A stretch of DNA of 64,000 nt from Prauserella_A sp040635515 (GTDB lineage: Bacteria > Actinomycetota > Actinomycetes > Mycobacteriales > Pseudonocardiaceae), in assembly GCA_040635515.1 (NCBI GenBank), contig JBEYHY010000009.1:62001-126000 (forward strand), written 5' to 3'. The notes beneath the pieces are model-generated. The model worked only from the letters and a program-made list of their open reading frames with translations. It did no database searches and was not told the DNA's origin. Positions 49,259 through 58,296 of this stretch are shown here, one piece after another. Positions within the stretch are counted from its first letter, which is position 1; each line of letters opens with the position of its first letter. The translations under genes and the position numbers were made by a program.

Positions 49259-50389
49259 TTACTTGCCGAGGCGTTCGACAACCCACTCGACGCACCGCGT
49301 CAGCGCGGCCACGTCGTCGGGCTCGATGGCGGGGAACATACCGACCCTGAGCTGGTTACGGCCCAGCTTGCGGTACGGCTCGACGTCGACGATTCCGTTG
49401 GAGCGCAGGGTTTTCGCGACGGCCGCCGCGTCGATGTCTTCGGTGAAGTCGACGGTTCCCACGACCTGCGAACGCAGTGCGGGATCGGTGACGAACGGCG
49501 TGGTGTAGCCGGTCTTTTCCGCCCACTCGTACAACCGGGTCGAGGAATCACGCGTGCGCGAAACCGTCCATTCGAGCCCGCCGTTGCCGAGCATCCACTC
49601 GATCTGGTCGGCGAGAAGGAAGAGTGTGGCGACCGCGGGCGTGTTGTAGGTCTGGTCCTTGCGGGAGTTGTCGAGTGCCGTCGGAAGCGAGAGGAACTCG
49701 GGAACCCAGCGGCCGGAGCCACCGATTTCGTCGACCCTCGCCACGGCTGCCGGCGACATGAGTGCGATCCACAGTCCGCCGTCGGAAGCGAAGCACTTCT
49801 GCGGGGCGAAGTAGTAGACGTCGAAGTCCTCCGCCTTCACGGGAAGCCCGCCCGCGCCGGAGGTCGCGTCGACGGCCACCAGCGCGCCCTCGCTGCCTTG
49901 CGGCCTCGCGACCGGAACCGCGACGCCGGTCGAGGTCTCGTTGTGTGCCCACGCGACCAGGTCGGTGCCCTGCTGGTAGGCGAACTCCGGCGCGCTGCCG
50001 GGCTCTGCCTTGACGATGACCGAATCGCCGAGGAAGGGCGCTTTGTCGGTGACCGTCGCGAACTTCGACGAGAACTCGCCGTAGGTGAAGTGCTGTGCGC
50101 GCTCGCGCACGAGTCCGAAGGCCGCCGCGTCCCAGAACGCGGTTGTTCCTCCGTTGCCGAGAACGACCTCGTAGCCATCGGGCAGACCGAACAACTCGGT
50201 CAGACCGGACCTCACCCTGCCGACGAGAGACTTCACCGGCTTCTGCCGGTGGGAGGTACCCAGCAGGTTCGCGCCCTCCCGCGCGAGGTTCGCGACCTGT
50301 TCCTGGCGGACCTTGGACGGTCCGCACCCGAACCGGCCGTCGGAGGGCTTGAGCTCTGCGGGAATGATCAACTCAGCGGCTTCGGTCAT
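49259..50389 (-). CDS. serC: Phosphoserine aminotransferase SerC
   Basis: A 376-residue PLP enzyme that converts 3-phosphohydroxypyruvate to phosphoserine in serine synthesis. It belongs to the actinobacterial/archaeal type of class V aminotransferases: RFGCGPSKVRQEQV at the start, LGTSHRQKPVKSLVGRV, VVLGNGGTTAFWDAA and the PLP-lysine segment APQKCFASDGGLW. ATG at 50389 is clear. It may also act in pyridoxal phosphate synthesis in other bacteria. It is last in a minus-strand run after the serine hydrolase. Confidence 0.95.
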   Translation of the reverse strand: MTEAAELIIPAELKPSDGRFGCGPSKVRQEQVANLAREGANLLGTSHRQKPVKSLVGRVRSGLTELFGLPDGYEVVLGNGGTTAFWDAAAFGLVRERAQHFTYGEFSSKFATVTDKAPFLGDSVIVKAEPGSAPEFAYQQGTDLVAWAHNETSTGVAVPVARPQGSEGALVAVDATSGAGGLPVKAEDFDVYYFAPQKCFASDGGLWIALMSPAAVARVDEIGGSGRWVPEFLSLPTALDNSRKDQTYNTPAVATLFLLADQIEWMLGNGGLEWTVSRTRDSSTRLYEWAEKTGYTTPFVTDPALRSQVVGTVDFTEDIDAAAVAKTLRSNGIVDVEPYRKLGRNQLRVGMFPAIEPDDVAALTRCVEWVVERLGK

Positions 50390-50433
50390 GGCGCCAGTCT
50401 TTCACGCGCTCCGCCGCGGCTGAATGGCGTGGG

Positions 50434-51792
50434 TCACGACCGCCAGCCCCGTTCGTCGACCCCGCCCGGAATGGGCGTTGCCGGGTCGTAGGGCGTTCGG
50501 CTGAAGATGAACGTGGCGAGATCGAGATGTGTCGGTGTGCCGTTGCCGTCGCGTCCGACGGTGAGGGTTTCGCCCGCGTAGTACCCGTCGAGGCCGAGCC
50601 AGGCGTCGCCGCCGAGCGGCCGGAACCGCGAGGCCCTTCCTCCTCCGTTCGCGGGGGCGAGGTCGAGCCAGCCGCTGGCGAGCACCCTGAGGTGAAAGGG
50701 CGTAGGCCCCCAGTGCCACAGCCCGGTGAGTTCGAGCAGTGCCGGATCGACGTCGGCGGGACGCCATTCGGCGGGAAGAGCTGGTTCGTAGTCGTCGGCG
50801 ATGCCGATGAGGTCGACGGTCAGCGACAGGATGCCGATGCCGGAGGTGGTGTTGGCGAAGGCGAGCGCGCCGGTGCGGGTGGCGGGGTCGATGAGGGTGC
50901 AGGCGAGGAAGCCGGGCATCGAACCCGTGTGCCCGGCGAGGCGCTTGCCGCCCGTTCGCACCAGTTGCAGGCCGAGGCCGTAACCCATGGTCCAGTTGTC
51001 GCCGTCCTCGACGACGGCGACCTCCCGCATCTCGGCGACGGTGTCCTGGTCGAGCACGCCTCGCGGGTCGCCGCCGACGAGTGCCGTCCAGCTCGCGAGG
51101 TCGGTGATGCAGGACCAGAGTTGCCCCGCCGGGGCCATCGCGCCCGCGTCGTGTTCGGGTTCGGGAAGGACCGCGTCCGCGAACGGATGCACGGCGAAAC
51201 CGCGCGCGTGCCCCTTCGCGGGGCGTTCGGTGGTGGCGGTCATGCCGAGCGGCACGAGTACTTCCTCACGAAGCGCGTCGAGCCAGCTCGTGCCACGCAG
51301 GGTCGCGACGAGTTCGCCGAGCACGCCGTAGCCGACGTTGGAGTAGTGGAACCGGCGTCCGGGCCTGTGCTTGGCCTCGTGTGCGGTGAGCGAGGCGTTG
51401 AGGTCGCTCCAGCCGCCGCCCGGCGTGCGTTCCCACCAGGAACCGGGCGATTCCGCCGTGAGACCCGAACTGTGCGAGAGCAACTGGGCGATGGTGACAT
51501 CGCCGAAGCTCGTGCCAGGCAGGTGTTTGTCCAGCGGGTCCGCGAGATCGAGCGCGCCCTCGTCGCGGAGCCGGAGCACGACCGCGGCGACGAGTGACTT
51601 GGTGATGGAGCCGATGCGGTACTGGGTCGCGTTGCCGGGAACGCCGCCGTCGACCTCGCCTCGCGCGCCGGACCACACGATCTCGCCGTCTCTGACGACG
51701 GCGGCGACGAGCGAGGGAGCGCGGCCGGTGACCTGCTCGGTGGCGATCCTGCGCAGCAGGGCGAATTCGGTGGTAGGCAGCATGGCCGCCAT
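50434..51792 (-). CDS. Serine hydrolase, class C beta-lactamase fold
   Basis: A 452-residue protein with a penicillin-binding/esterase domain (residues 1 to about 340). Catalytic motifs are SITKSL (Ser-x-x-Lys), YSNVGYG (Tyr-x-Asn) and GHTGSMPG (His-Thr-Gly in the KTG position). A C-terminal extension (about 100 residues, from WRPADVDPALLELTG) is a lipocalin-like domain found in such hydrolases. No signal peptide is visible, so it is probably cytoplasmic and acts as an esterase or peptidase. ATG at 51792 or 51783 could be used. Confidence 0.86.
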   Translation of the reverse strand: MAAMLPTTEFALLRRIATEQVTGRAPSLVAAVVRDGEIVWSGARGEVDGGVPGNATQYRIGSITKSLVAAVVLRLRDEGALDLADPLDKHLPGTSFGDVTIAQLLSHSSGLTAESPGSWWERTPGGGWSDLNASLTAHEAKHRPGRRFHYSNVGYGVLGELVATLRGTSWLDALREEVLVPLGMTATTERPAKGHARGFAVHPFADAVLPEPEHDAGAMAPAGQLWSCITDLASWTALVGGDPRGVLDQDTVAEMREVAVVEDGDNWTMGYGLGLQLVRTGGKRLAGHTGSMPGFLACTLIDPATRTGALAFANTTSGIGILSLTVDLIGIADDYEPALPAEWRPADVDPALLELTGLWHWGPTPFHLRVLASGWLDLAPANGGGRASRFRPLGGDAWLGLDGYYAGETLTVGRDGNGTPTHLDLATFIFSRTPYDPATPIPGGVDERGWRS

Positions 51793-51834
51793 TGTGCCGC
51801 CGGTGAGTTTCGTTTTCGCGGCGAGTCGCCGTGC

Positions 51835-52455
51835 TCAGCGCAGCAGGCCTCGGTCCATGGCCGTTGTCACCGCCGCGGTCCGGTCGGAGACGTCGAGCTT
51901 GGAGAACACGCGCAGCAGATGTGTTTTGACCGTCGCCTCGCTGATGTGCAGTGCCCTGCCGATGTCGGCGTTGGTGTTTCCGGTCGCGACGAGACGAAGC
52001 ACCTCGATCTCCCTCGCGGAGAGCCCTGGCTGCGCGGGCGCCCGCACGCTGTTCACGAGCCTGCCCGCCACCGAGGGCGCGAGCACGGTCTCACCACGCG
52101 CCGCCGCGCGCACCGCGCCCGCGAGTTCGGTTCTCGAAGCGTCCTTGAGCAGATACCCCGCCGCGCCCGCCTCGACGGCGCGCAGGATGTCCGCGTCGGT
52201 CTCGTAGGTGGTCAGCACCACGATCCTGCGCGAGGGCGCCGTCGTGAGGATGCGCTGGATGGCGCCGACACCGTCGAGGCCTGGCATGCGCAGATCCATG
52301 AGGATCACGTCGGGTTCCTTGACCCGCTCCAGCGCTACCGCCTCGTCGCCGGAACCGGCCTCGCCCACGACGGAGAGATCGGCTTCGGCGTCGAGCATTC
52401 CGCGAAGGCCCTCCCTGACGACGGGATGGTCGTCGACGAGCATGATCCGGATCAT
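51835..52455 (-). CDS. NarL/LuxR-family response regulator
   Basis: A 206-residue response regulator. The receiver domain has DD at 8-9, the phospho-acceptor Asp54 (VILMDLRMPGLDG) and the later Thr and Lys (VVLTTYET, YLLKDAS). The C-terminal LuxR-type HTH reads LSAREIEVLRLVATGNTNAD, then ALHISEATVKTHLLRVFSKL. It is translationally coupled to its kinase by an ATGA overlap at 52452-52455. Targets unknown. Confidence 0.94.
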   Translation of the reverse strand: MIRIMLVDDHPVVREGLRGMLDAEADLSVVGEAGSGDEAVALERVKEPDVILMDLRMPGLDGVGAIQRILTTAPSRRIVVLTTYETDADILRAVEAGAAGYLLKDASRTELAGAVRAAARGETVLAPSVAGRLVNSVRAPAQPGLSAREIEVLRLVATGNTNADIGRALHISEATVKTHLLRVFSKLDVSDRTAAVTTAMDRGLLR

Positions 52456-53642
52456 GCGGGTACCTCCACTACGAGCTCGGTTCCCCCGCCGATTCCACTG
52501 TGGATGGTGAGGTTTCCGCCGACCTGTTCGGCGCGCGAGCGCATACCGGCCAGCCCGAAACCGGTCTCCAGCGCGCCGGTGTCGAATCCCCTGCCGTCGT
52601 CGTGCACGCTCAATGCGACGCTGTGCTCGTTCGCGACCAGCCGGACCCGCACCGTGGCCGCAGCCGCGTGCCTCCGCACGTTGGCGAGCGCTTCCTGCGC
52701 CGCCCTGAGCAACACGACCTCCTTGGCCGTTTCGAGGGCGGGCAGCGGGTCCCCGATCGTGCACGATGCCGCCGTTCCGCTCACGTCGGTGAAGAGAACG
52801 ACCTGTCTGCGCACGGCTTCCGCGAGCGACGACGAGCCGAGTGCCGTCGGTGTCAGCGCGCCGACCATGGCCCTCGCCTCGGCGAGGTTCTCCCTCGCGG
52901 TCCTCGTCGCGAGCGCGAGGTGCCGTCTCGCCGCATCCCTGTCCTCATCCAGTTCGGACTCGGCCGCCTGAGTCAGCGCCACGATGCTGGTGAATCCCTG
53001 TGCGAGCGTGTCGTGGATTTCCCTCGCGAGACGTTCGCGTTCCGCGGAGGTCCCCGCCTCGTGGGAAAGTCTCGCGACCTCGGCCCTGCTCGCTTCGAGT
53101 GACGCGATCAGCTCGGCCTGTTTTTCGTTGTCCCTGCCGATCTTCGTCAGCACATAGCCGAGCAGAAGGCCGAGTACCGCGAAGATCGCGGCGGCGGGCG
53201 CGAATCTCGGGATCACGTCCGCCGCGCTGTCGCCTGCCACGATGTCCCTCACCGTCGGTGCGAAGCTGACACCGACGACGGACGGCGCCGCGACGCGAAA
53301 CGGGAGTAACCAGAAGGTCTGGCACAGCAGCGCGGGCGTGACCCATGCCGAAGCGCCGACGAGCAGGATCGCGCCGCAGAACAGGACGAGTGCCCCGCAG
53401 AACCAGCGAAGACCCTTGCGCAGCGGAACGGATTCGTCGGGGCTGCTCGCGACGAGCTGCCGGTGCCCGGCCAGCCAATACCAGGCGGCCTGCGCCGCGA
53501 GCAGCAGCACACTCCCGATGCGATTCGCCGTGGGATAGCCGGGATCGAGCAGAGCGGCGGCCGCGGCCCCGATGTACACGAGCGCGTAGAACAGCTCCCA
53601 GTAACCCAGCATCCGCTGGGTTATCGGCGCTTGCGCGGTCAC
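52452..53642 (-). CDS. Sensor histidine kinase, HisKA_3 type
   Basis: A 396-residue membrane kinase with five or six N-terminal helices (to about residue 165), a short coiled coil (IASLEASRAEVARLSHEA), the dimerisation/phospho-acceptor segment LAREIHDTLAQGFTSIV with His210, and a GHKL ATPase domain with an AQEALANVRRHA N-box and DDGRGFDTG. No extracytoplasmic sensor domain is present, so it may sense the membrane itself, as in the DesK/LiaS type. It phosphorylates the regulator encoded next. It is divergent from the EphD-like gene. Confidence 0.92.
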   Translation of the reverse strand: MTAQAPITQRMLGYWELFYALVYIGAAAAALLDPGYPTANRIGSVLLLAAQAAWYWLAGHRQLVASSPDESVPLRKGLRWFCGALVLFCGAILLVGASAWVTPALLCQTFWLLPFRVAAPSVVGVSFAPTVRDIVAGDSAADVIPRFAPAAAIFAVLGLLLGYVLTKIGRDNEKQAELIASLEASRAEVARLSHEAGTSAERERLAREIHDTLAQGFTSIVALTQAAESELDEDRDAARRHLALATRTARENLAEARAMVGALTPTALGSSSLAEAVRRQVVLFTDVSGTAASCTIGDPLPALETAKEVVLLRAAQEALANVRRHAAAATVRVRLVANEHSVALSVHDDGRGFDTGALETGFGLAGMRSRAEQVGGNLTIHSGIGGGTELVVEVPA

Positions 53643-53807
53643 CGCAACACCATAGTCCCGAGGCTCCGCCGTCCACTCGTCTTCGTTGTGGCTGTGAACT
53701 CCTGCCGGACGAGCCCGCCGCCTCCCCCTCCGAGCGCCGGGCTCGTCCGGGTATCGATCATGCCGCGTGCCCTTCCCGCAAGGGTCAACCGTTCGACGGA
53801 CACGCTT

Positions 53808-53825
53808 GTTGACAGATTGTCTAAC
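53808..53825 (+). promoter_or_regulatory. Imperfect TetR-type operator before the EphD-like gene
   Basis: GTTGACA-GAT-TGTCTAAC is an inverted repeat with one bulged base, and it overlaps TAACAT (53822-53827), a -10-like element six bases before the GTG. The TetR gene at the end of this operon is the natural regulator. Confidence 0.45.
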
Positions 53826-53833
53826 ATGACGAG

Positions 53834-55543
53834 GTGGCCGAACTCTGGGTGACCGCGAGCGACGGCGTCGGACTCGCGGTGAATGTGACCGGCGATGAGA
53901 CGGCGCCGACCGTGGTACTGGTGCACGGATATCCCGACAACTCGGCGATGTGGTCCGGGGTCGCGGGCCACCTCACCGGGTACCGGGTCGTCCGGTACGA
54001 CGTGCGAGGGGCAGGTGCGTCCGAAGCGCCGTCCTCGCGTTCCGGCTACCGGCTCGACCAGCTCGCCGACGATCTTGCCGTGGTCGCCGACGCGGTCAGT
54101 CCGCACCGGCCTTTCCACGTGCTCGCGCACGATTGGGGCTCCATCCAGGCCTGGCACGCGGTGACCGGCGAGCGGCTTCGCGGAAGGATTTCCTCCTTCA
54201 CCTCGATATCCGGCCCGGACCTCGATCACGTCGGACACTGGTTCCGGCAGCAGTTGCGCAGGCCGACACCGCGACGCCTGCGCAACGCGTTCGCCCAGCT
54301 CGCGCATTCGGCCTACATCGCCTTCTTCCAGCTGCCGGTCATTCCCGAGCTGAGCTGGCGGCTCGGCGTCATGCCCCGGCTCATCCGGTGGCTCGACCCC
54401 GCTGCGGGCAAGCAGGCCAAGCGCGACGGGATCAACGGTCTTGAGCTGTACCGGGCGAACATGCTCACCAGGCTTGGCAAACCGGTCGAGCGCGGCACCG
54501 ATGTACCCGTGCAGATACTCGCCCCGAAAGGCGACCGGTTCGTCACCGGCCCGCTGCAGGCCGAGGTGGCGCGCTGGGCGGCAAATCTGCGGGTCAGAAA
54601 GATCAGCGGAACCCACTGGGTGCCGAGGAGCGATCCGGGGCTGATCGCCTCGGCGACCGCCGAGTTCATCGACCACGTCGAGGGAGGCGCCGAAACGAGG
54701 GCGCTGCTCAGGGCGCGGGTGAACCCCGCGCCGGGTGGCCGGTTCCCGGGAAGTCTCGTCGTCGTGACGGGCGCGGGCAGCGGGATCGGAAGGGCGACCG
54801 CGCTCGCCTTTGCCGAGCAGGGAGCCGATCTCGTGCTCGCCGACGTCGACGCGAGTGGCAACGCGGAGACCGCGCGACTGGTGCGCGCGGCGGGCAGGAT
54901 CGCCGCCGAGTACACAGTGGACGTCAGCGACGGCGAGCGGGTTTCCGGTTTCGCCGCCACGGTTCGCGACGAGTACGGCATTCCCGACATCGTCGTCAAC
55001 AACGCGGGCATCGGCATGGCAGGACCGTTTCTCGACACCGGCGCCGCCGACTGGGAACGCGTCATCGACGTGAACCTGTGGGGTGTCATCAACGGCTGCC
55101 GCGCCTTCGCTCCGCTGCTCGCCGAACGTGGTGAGGGCGGGCACATCGTCAACATCGCCTCGATCGCCGCCTACCTGCCGAACAAAGTCCTTCCCGCGTA
55201 TTCGACGACCAAGGCCGCTGTGCTCGCGCTCAGCGAGTGTCTTCGCGCCGAGCTGGCGGCAAAGGGCGTCGGCGTCAGTGCGATCTGCCCTGGAATCGTG
55301 CGTACCTCGATCACCGAGACGACCACGTTCGTGGGGACGGCCCCCGACGAGCAGCGGCGCAGGCGAAAGCAAGGTACCCGCATGTATGCGATGCGGAACT
55401 TCGGTCCGGAACGCGTCGCGACGGACATCCTGCGTGCGGTCGAGCGCAACACCGCGCTCGCGCCTTCCACCCCGGAGTCGAAGACGGCGCTCGTGCTTTC
55501 GCGGCTGACCCCCGGCCTGCTCAGGGCGGCCGCGGCGAGGTGA
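53834..55543 (+). CDS. EphD-like alpha/beta hydrolase-SDR fusion
   Basis: A 569-residue fusion. Residues 1 to about 285 are an alpha/beta hydrolase of epoxide-hydrolase type: LVHGYPDNSAMW (oxyanion loop HGYP) and LAHDWGSIQAWHA with the Asp nucleophile. Residues 300-569 form a short-chain dehydrogenase with VVTGAGSGIGRATALAFA, VNNAGIGMAG and the catalytic YSTTKAAV. M. tuberculosis EphD (Rv2214c) has the same layout and is linked to mycolic or fatty acid metabolism; the substrate here is inferred to be a lipid. GTG at 53834 follows a -10 element. TetR follows with a GTGA overlap. Confidence 0.88.
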   Translation: MAELWVTASDGVGLAVNVTGDETAPTVVLVHGYPDNSAMWSGVAGHLTGYRVVRYDVRGAGASEAPSSRSGYRLDQLADDLAVVADAVSPHRPFHVLAHDWGSIQAWHAVTGERLRGRISSFTSISGPDLDHVGHWFRQQLRRPTPRRLRNAFAQLAHSAYIAFFQLPVIPELSWRLGVMPRLIRWLDPAAGKQAKRDGINGLELYRANMLTRLGKPVERGTDVPVQILAPKGDRFVTGPLQAEVARWAANLRVRKISGTHWVPRSDPGLIASATAEFIDHVEGGAETRALLRARVNPAPGGRFPGSLVVVTGAGSGIGRATALAFAEQGADLVLADVDASGNAETARLVRAAGRIAAEYTVDVSDGERVSGFAATVRDEYGIPDIVVNNAGIGMAGPFLDTGAADWERVIDVNLWGVINGCRAFAPLLAERGEGGHIVNIASIAAYLPNKVLPAYSTTKAAVLALSECLRAELAAKGVGVSAICPGIVRTSITETTTFVGTAPDEQRRRRKQGTRMYAMRNFGPERVATDILRAVERNTALAPSTPESKTALVLSRLTPGLLRAAAAR

Positions 55544-56181
55544 GGACGCGAAAGCCGAGGCGTCTGTCGCCGGAGGCACGCAGCGACGAGTTGATCTCGG
55601 CGGCGCTCGAACTGTTCGCGACGCGCTCGCCCGACGACGTCACCGTCGACGACGTGACCGCGAAAGCGGGAGTGTCCCGTCCGCTCTTCTACCGCTACTT
55701 CCGCGGCGTCGGCGAGTTGCGGCTCACCGCGCTGCGCAGGGTCGTCGACGGCCTGCTCGCGAGGCTTGCCCAGGTGCGCGGAGATTCACCGAGGCAGCGG
55801 CTGTGCGCCGCGGTGGCGGTGTTCGCCGACGTCGCGGAGGAACACAGGGCCGGGTACGTCGCCCTGCTCAGACACGGTTCCGCCGTCGCGACCTCGGACA
55901 CCGGCGCGATCATCGACGAGGTCCGGTGCCGTGCCGTCGAGCTCATCCTCGCCGAAATCGAGGTCACCGATCCCTCGCCGATGCTGCTCGCGACGTTGCG
56001 GTGCTGGACGGCCGTCGTCGAGGAAGCGATGCTGAACCGGCTACGGGAAGGCGGGATGCCGAAGGCCGTGCTCGGCGAATGGCTGGTCGATCAGCTCGTC
56101 GCGATGGCGGGGGCGACGGCGCGGCACGACTCCTCCCACGTTATTTCATCGGGTTTTCGTCGACTTGAACGGAAAAGCTGA
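55540..56181 (+). CDS. TetR-family regulator of the EphD-like gene
   Basis: A 213-residue TetR protein with HTH DDVTVDDVTAKAGVSRPLFY followed by RYFRGVGELRLTAL. GTG at 55540 overlaps the hydrolase-SDR stop, so both come from one message. The C-terminal end (SSHVISSGFRRLERKS) reads into the 3' end of the opposing DUF4333 gene by 41 bases. It probably represses its own operon through the inverted repeat near 53808. Confidence 0.88.
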   Translation: MRTRKPRRLSPEARSDELISAALELFATRSPDDVTVDDVTAKAGVSRPLFYRYFRGVGELRLTALRRVVDGLLARLAQVRGDSPRQRLCAAVAVFADVAEEHRAGYVALLRHGSAVATSDTGAIIDEVRCRAVELILAEIEVTDPSPMLLATLRCWTAVVEEAMLNRLREGGMPKAVLGEWLVDQLVAMAGATARHDSSHVISSGFRRLERKS

Positions 56182-56461
56182 CGTTCTCGCCCCCTGCGGT
56201 GGTCACCTCGACGTCGACGCCGTAGTTTGTGGCCTGCCTGGTGAGGATGCACCTGGTCCGCTCACCTTCCTCAGCGGAAAGATCGTTCGGGCAGTCGACG
56301 TTGTCGGGCCGTTCGGTGCCGTCGTCCTCGACCGCGTCGGCGACCCTGTCCTGCAGTTCTTCCTTCGTCACCGTGTTTCCGGTGCCCGCCTGTCCTGAAC
56401 AGCCGGTGAGGACACCGAGGACGACGGCGAGTACCGGCAGCAGGAATCGTGTGTTCCGCAT
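56141..56461 (-). CDS. DUF4333 lipoprotein
   Basis: A 106-residue exported lipoprotein: MRNTRFLLPVLAVVLGVLTG is the signal and Cys21 the lipobox. The mature part has VTKEELQDRVADAVED and the segment VDCPNDLSAEEGERTRC, whose two Cys residues probably form a disulfide, then a beta-rich end. DUF4333 is common in actinobacteria and has no known role. ATG at 56461 has AGGTGG seven bases upstream; a longer frame to 56554 lacks a signal. It follows citA on the same strand. Confidence 0.86.
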   Translation of the reverse strand: MRNTRFLLPVLAVVLGVLTGCSGQAGTGNTVTKEELQDRVADAVEDDGTERPDNVDCPNDLSAEEGERTRCILTRQATNYGVDVEVTTAGGENVSFSVQVDENPMK

Positions 56462-56585
56462 CGGATGTCCACCTGGTCGGTCTTGCGGGAAACCGAGGGC
56501 AGCATGACAGACCTCGCGGCTTCCGGCCGGGTGGTTCGCGACCCGGCGGGTCACCGGCGCGCGTACGAGCCGGTGACCCTTCCGC

Positions 56586-57737
56586 TCAGGGGAGCGGAGT
56601 CGTCTCGTCCCAGCCTTCGACCTCTTGCGGCGTGCGAGGGCCCGGCCCGACGTAGGTGGCCGAAGGACGCACCAGCCGCCCCGTGCGCTTCTGTTCGAGG
56701 ATGTGCGCCGCCCAGCCGGCCGTCCTCGCCGACGTGAACATCGCGGGCATCATGTGCGGAGGGACCTTCGCGAAATCGAGGATGACGGCGGCCCAGAACT
56801 CGACGTTGGTCTCGATGGCCCTGTCCGGCCTGCGTTCACGCAACTCGGCGAGCGCGGCCTGTTCGAGTGCCGCCGCCACCTCGTAGCGCTCGGCACCCAG
56901 TTCGCGGCAGGTCCTGCGCAGTACCTTCGCCCGCGGGTCTTCCGCGCGGTACACCCTGTGCCCGAAGCCCATGAGGCGTTCCTTGCGGTCGAGCAGGCCC
57001 TTGATGTAGGTCCGCGCGTCGCCGGTGCGCTCGACCTCCTCGATCATCGGCAGCACCCTCGCGGGAGCGCCTCCGTGGAGCGGACCCGACATGGCGCCGA
57101 CGGCGCCCGACATCGCGGCGGCCACGTCGGCTCCCGTCGACGCGATGACCCTCGCGGTGAACGTCGACGCGTTGAGGCCGTGCTCGGCCGCCGACACCCA
57201 GTACGCGTCGACGGCTTTGACGTGAGCTGGATCGGGCTCGCCACGCCACCTGATCATGAAGCGTTCGGTGATGCTCCTCGCTTCGTCCACCTTGGACTGT
57301 GGCACGGCGGGAACGCTCGTGCCCCTCGCGGACTGTGCCACGTAGGACAGCGCCATGACCGAGGCGCGGGCGAGCTGGTCGCGGGCCGTCTCGTCGGAGA
57401 TGTCGAGCAGCGGCTCGTAGCCCCAGATGGGGGCGAGCATCGCGAGCGCGGCCTGCACGTCGACGCGGACGTTGCCGGTGTGCACGGGGATCGGGAACGG
57501 CTCGGCCGGGGGAAGTCCCTTGCCGAAGCGGCCGTCCACAAGGAGGCCCCACACTTCGCCGAAGCTCACCTTGCCCGCGAGATCTTCGATGTCGACGCCG
57601 CGATAACGCAGCGCCCCGCCGTCCTTGTCCGGTTCCGCGATTTCGGTGCGGAAGGCGATCACGCCCTCCAGACCTGGGCGGAAGCCGTCGTCCGGCTGCT
57701 CGGATGGTGTCTGGGGCTGACTGATCGTGGATGTCAC
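56586..57737 (-). CDS. citA: Citrate synthase 2 (CitA-like)
   Basis: A 383-residue citrate synthase condensing acetyl-CoA with oxaloacetate. Segments are PGLEGVIAFRTEIAEPDKDG, ALRYRGVDIEDLA, AEHGLNASTFTARVIAST (with active-site His), SGPLHGGAPARV (His), GFGHRVYRAEDPRA (His) and ETNVEFWAAVILDF (Asp/Glu site). This shorter version matches the second citrate synthase of actinobacteria rather than GltA. GTG at 57737 starts at TSTISQPQTPSEQPDDG. The 560 bases upstream hold its promoter. Confidence 0.93.
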   Translation of the reverse strand: MTSTISQPQTPSEQPDDGFRPGLEGVIAFRTEIAEPDKDGGALRYRGVDIEDLAGKVSFGEVWGLLVDGRFGKGLPPAEPFPIPVHTGNVRVDVQAALAMLAPIWGYEPLLDISDETARDQLARASVMALSYVAQSARGTSVPAVPQSKVDEARSITERFMIRWRGEPDPAHVKAVDAYWVSAAEHGLNASTFTARVIASTGADVAAAMSGAVGAMSGPLHGGAPARVLPMIEEVERTGDARTYIKGLLDRKERLMGFGHRVYRAEDPRAKVLRRTCRELGAERYEVAAALEQAALAELRERRPDRAIETNVEFWAAVILDFAKVPPHMMPAMFTSARTAGWAAHILEQKRTGRLVRPSATYVGPGPRTPQEVEGWDETTPLP

Positions 57738-58296
57738 AGGACTGGACCTTTCGAAGCACGTTCCCCGACTGCGGTCTCCCCGTGCGAGGCCCACGCGCGG
57801 GGTGCCTCATTGCACGGTTGTGGCAACTTTGCACCCCTTACCGGCTCTGGGCAATCGAAAGATGTGGTGGTTTCGGTCACGATTACGAGAACGATTCAGC
57901 GTGGAAGGTGCTTCCGTGCGTAAATCCTGTGTTCTTCGGGGTGACGCCCATCGCATACGGGCTGTTCCGTGCGCGAGCGGGCGGTCGCCGGACTCGTCGC
58001 CGGAAGCCCTTGGGACTTGATCGTAAAAGTGGATCAATCGGGTGGCTCCGTTGTGCGCAGCGCCCAATCCGCGGGCGGTCGAATCACCGGTCGCGTCACT
58101 GACGGGTGACGTCGGCCGGGGACCGTCTCGCACCTGGTCGCGGCCGGGGTTTCGCTGTGCTGCCGCATGCCGGAAAAGTGAGTCGTCACCAGTGGTGGCC
58201 GTCACCGATCAAGAGGTTTCGCGCGGGCCCGAGAACCCCTAACGTCGGCGGGATGAGGTCCTACCGGGCCTCGGGCGACTCGGCTCGGAGGTTGGC
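57738..58296. other. Gene-free interval between citA and pdxH
   Basis: About 560 bases separate the divergent citA and pdxH genes. TTGCAC occurs at 57810 and 57829, and the second lies in AACTTTGCAC, faintly like RamB/PrpR sites of acetate and propionate regulation. GTCAC-N6-GTGAC at 58095-58110 is a short inverted repeat. Open frames here have no family features. Confidence 0.45.
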
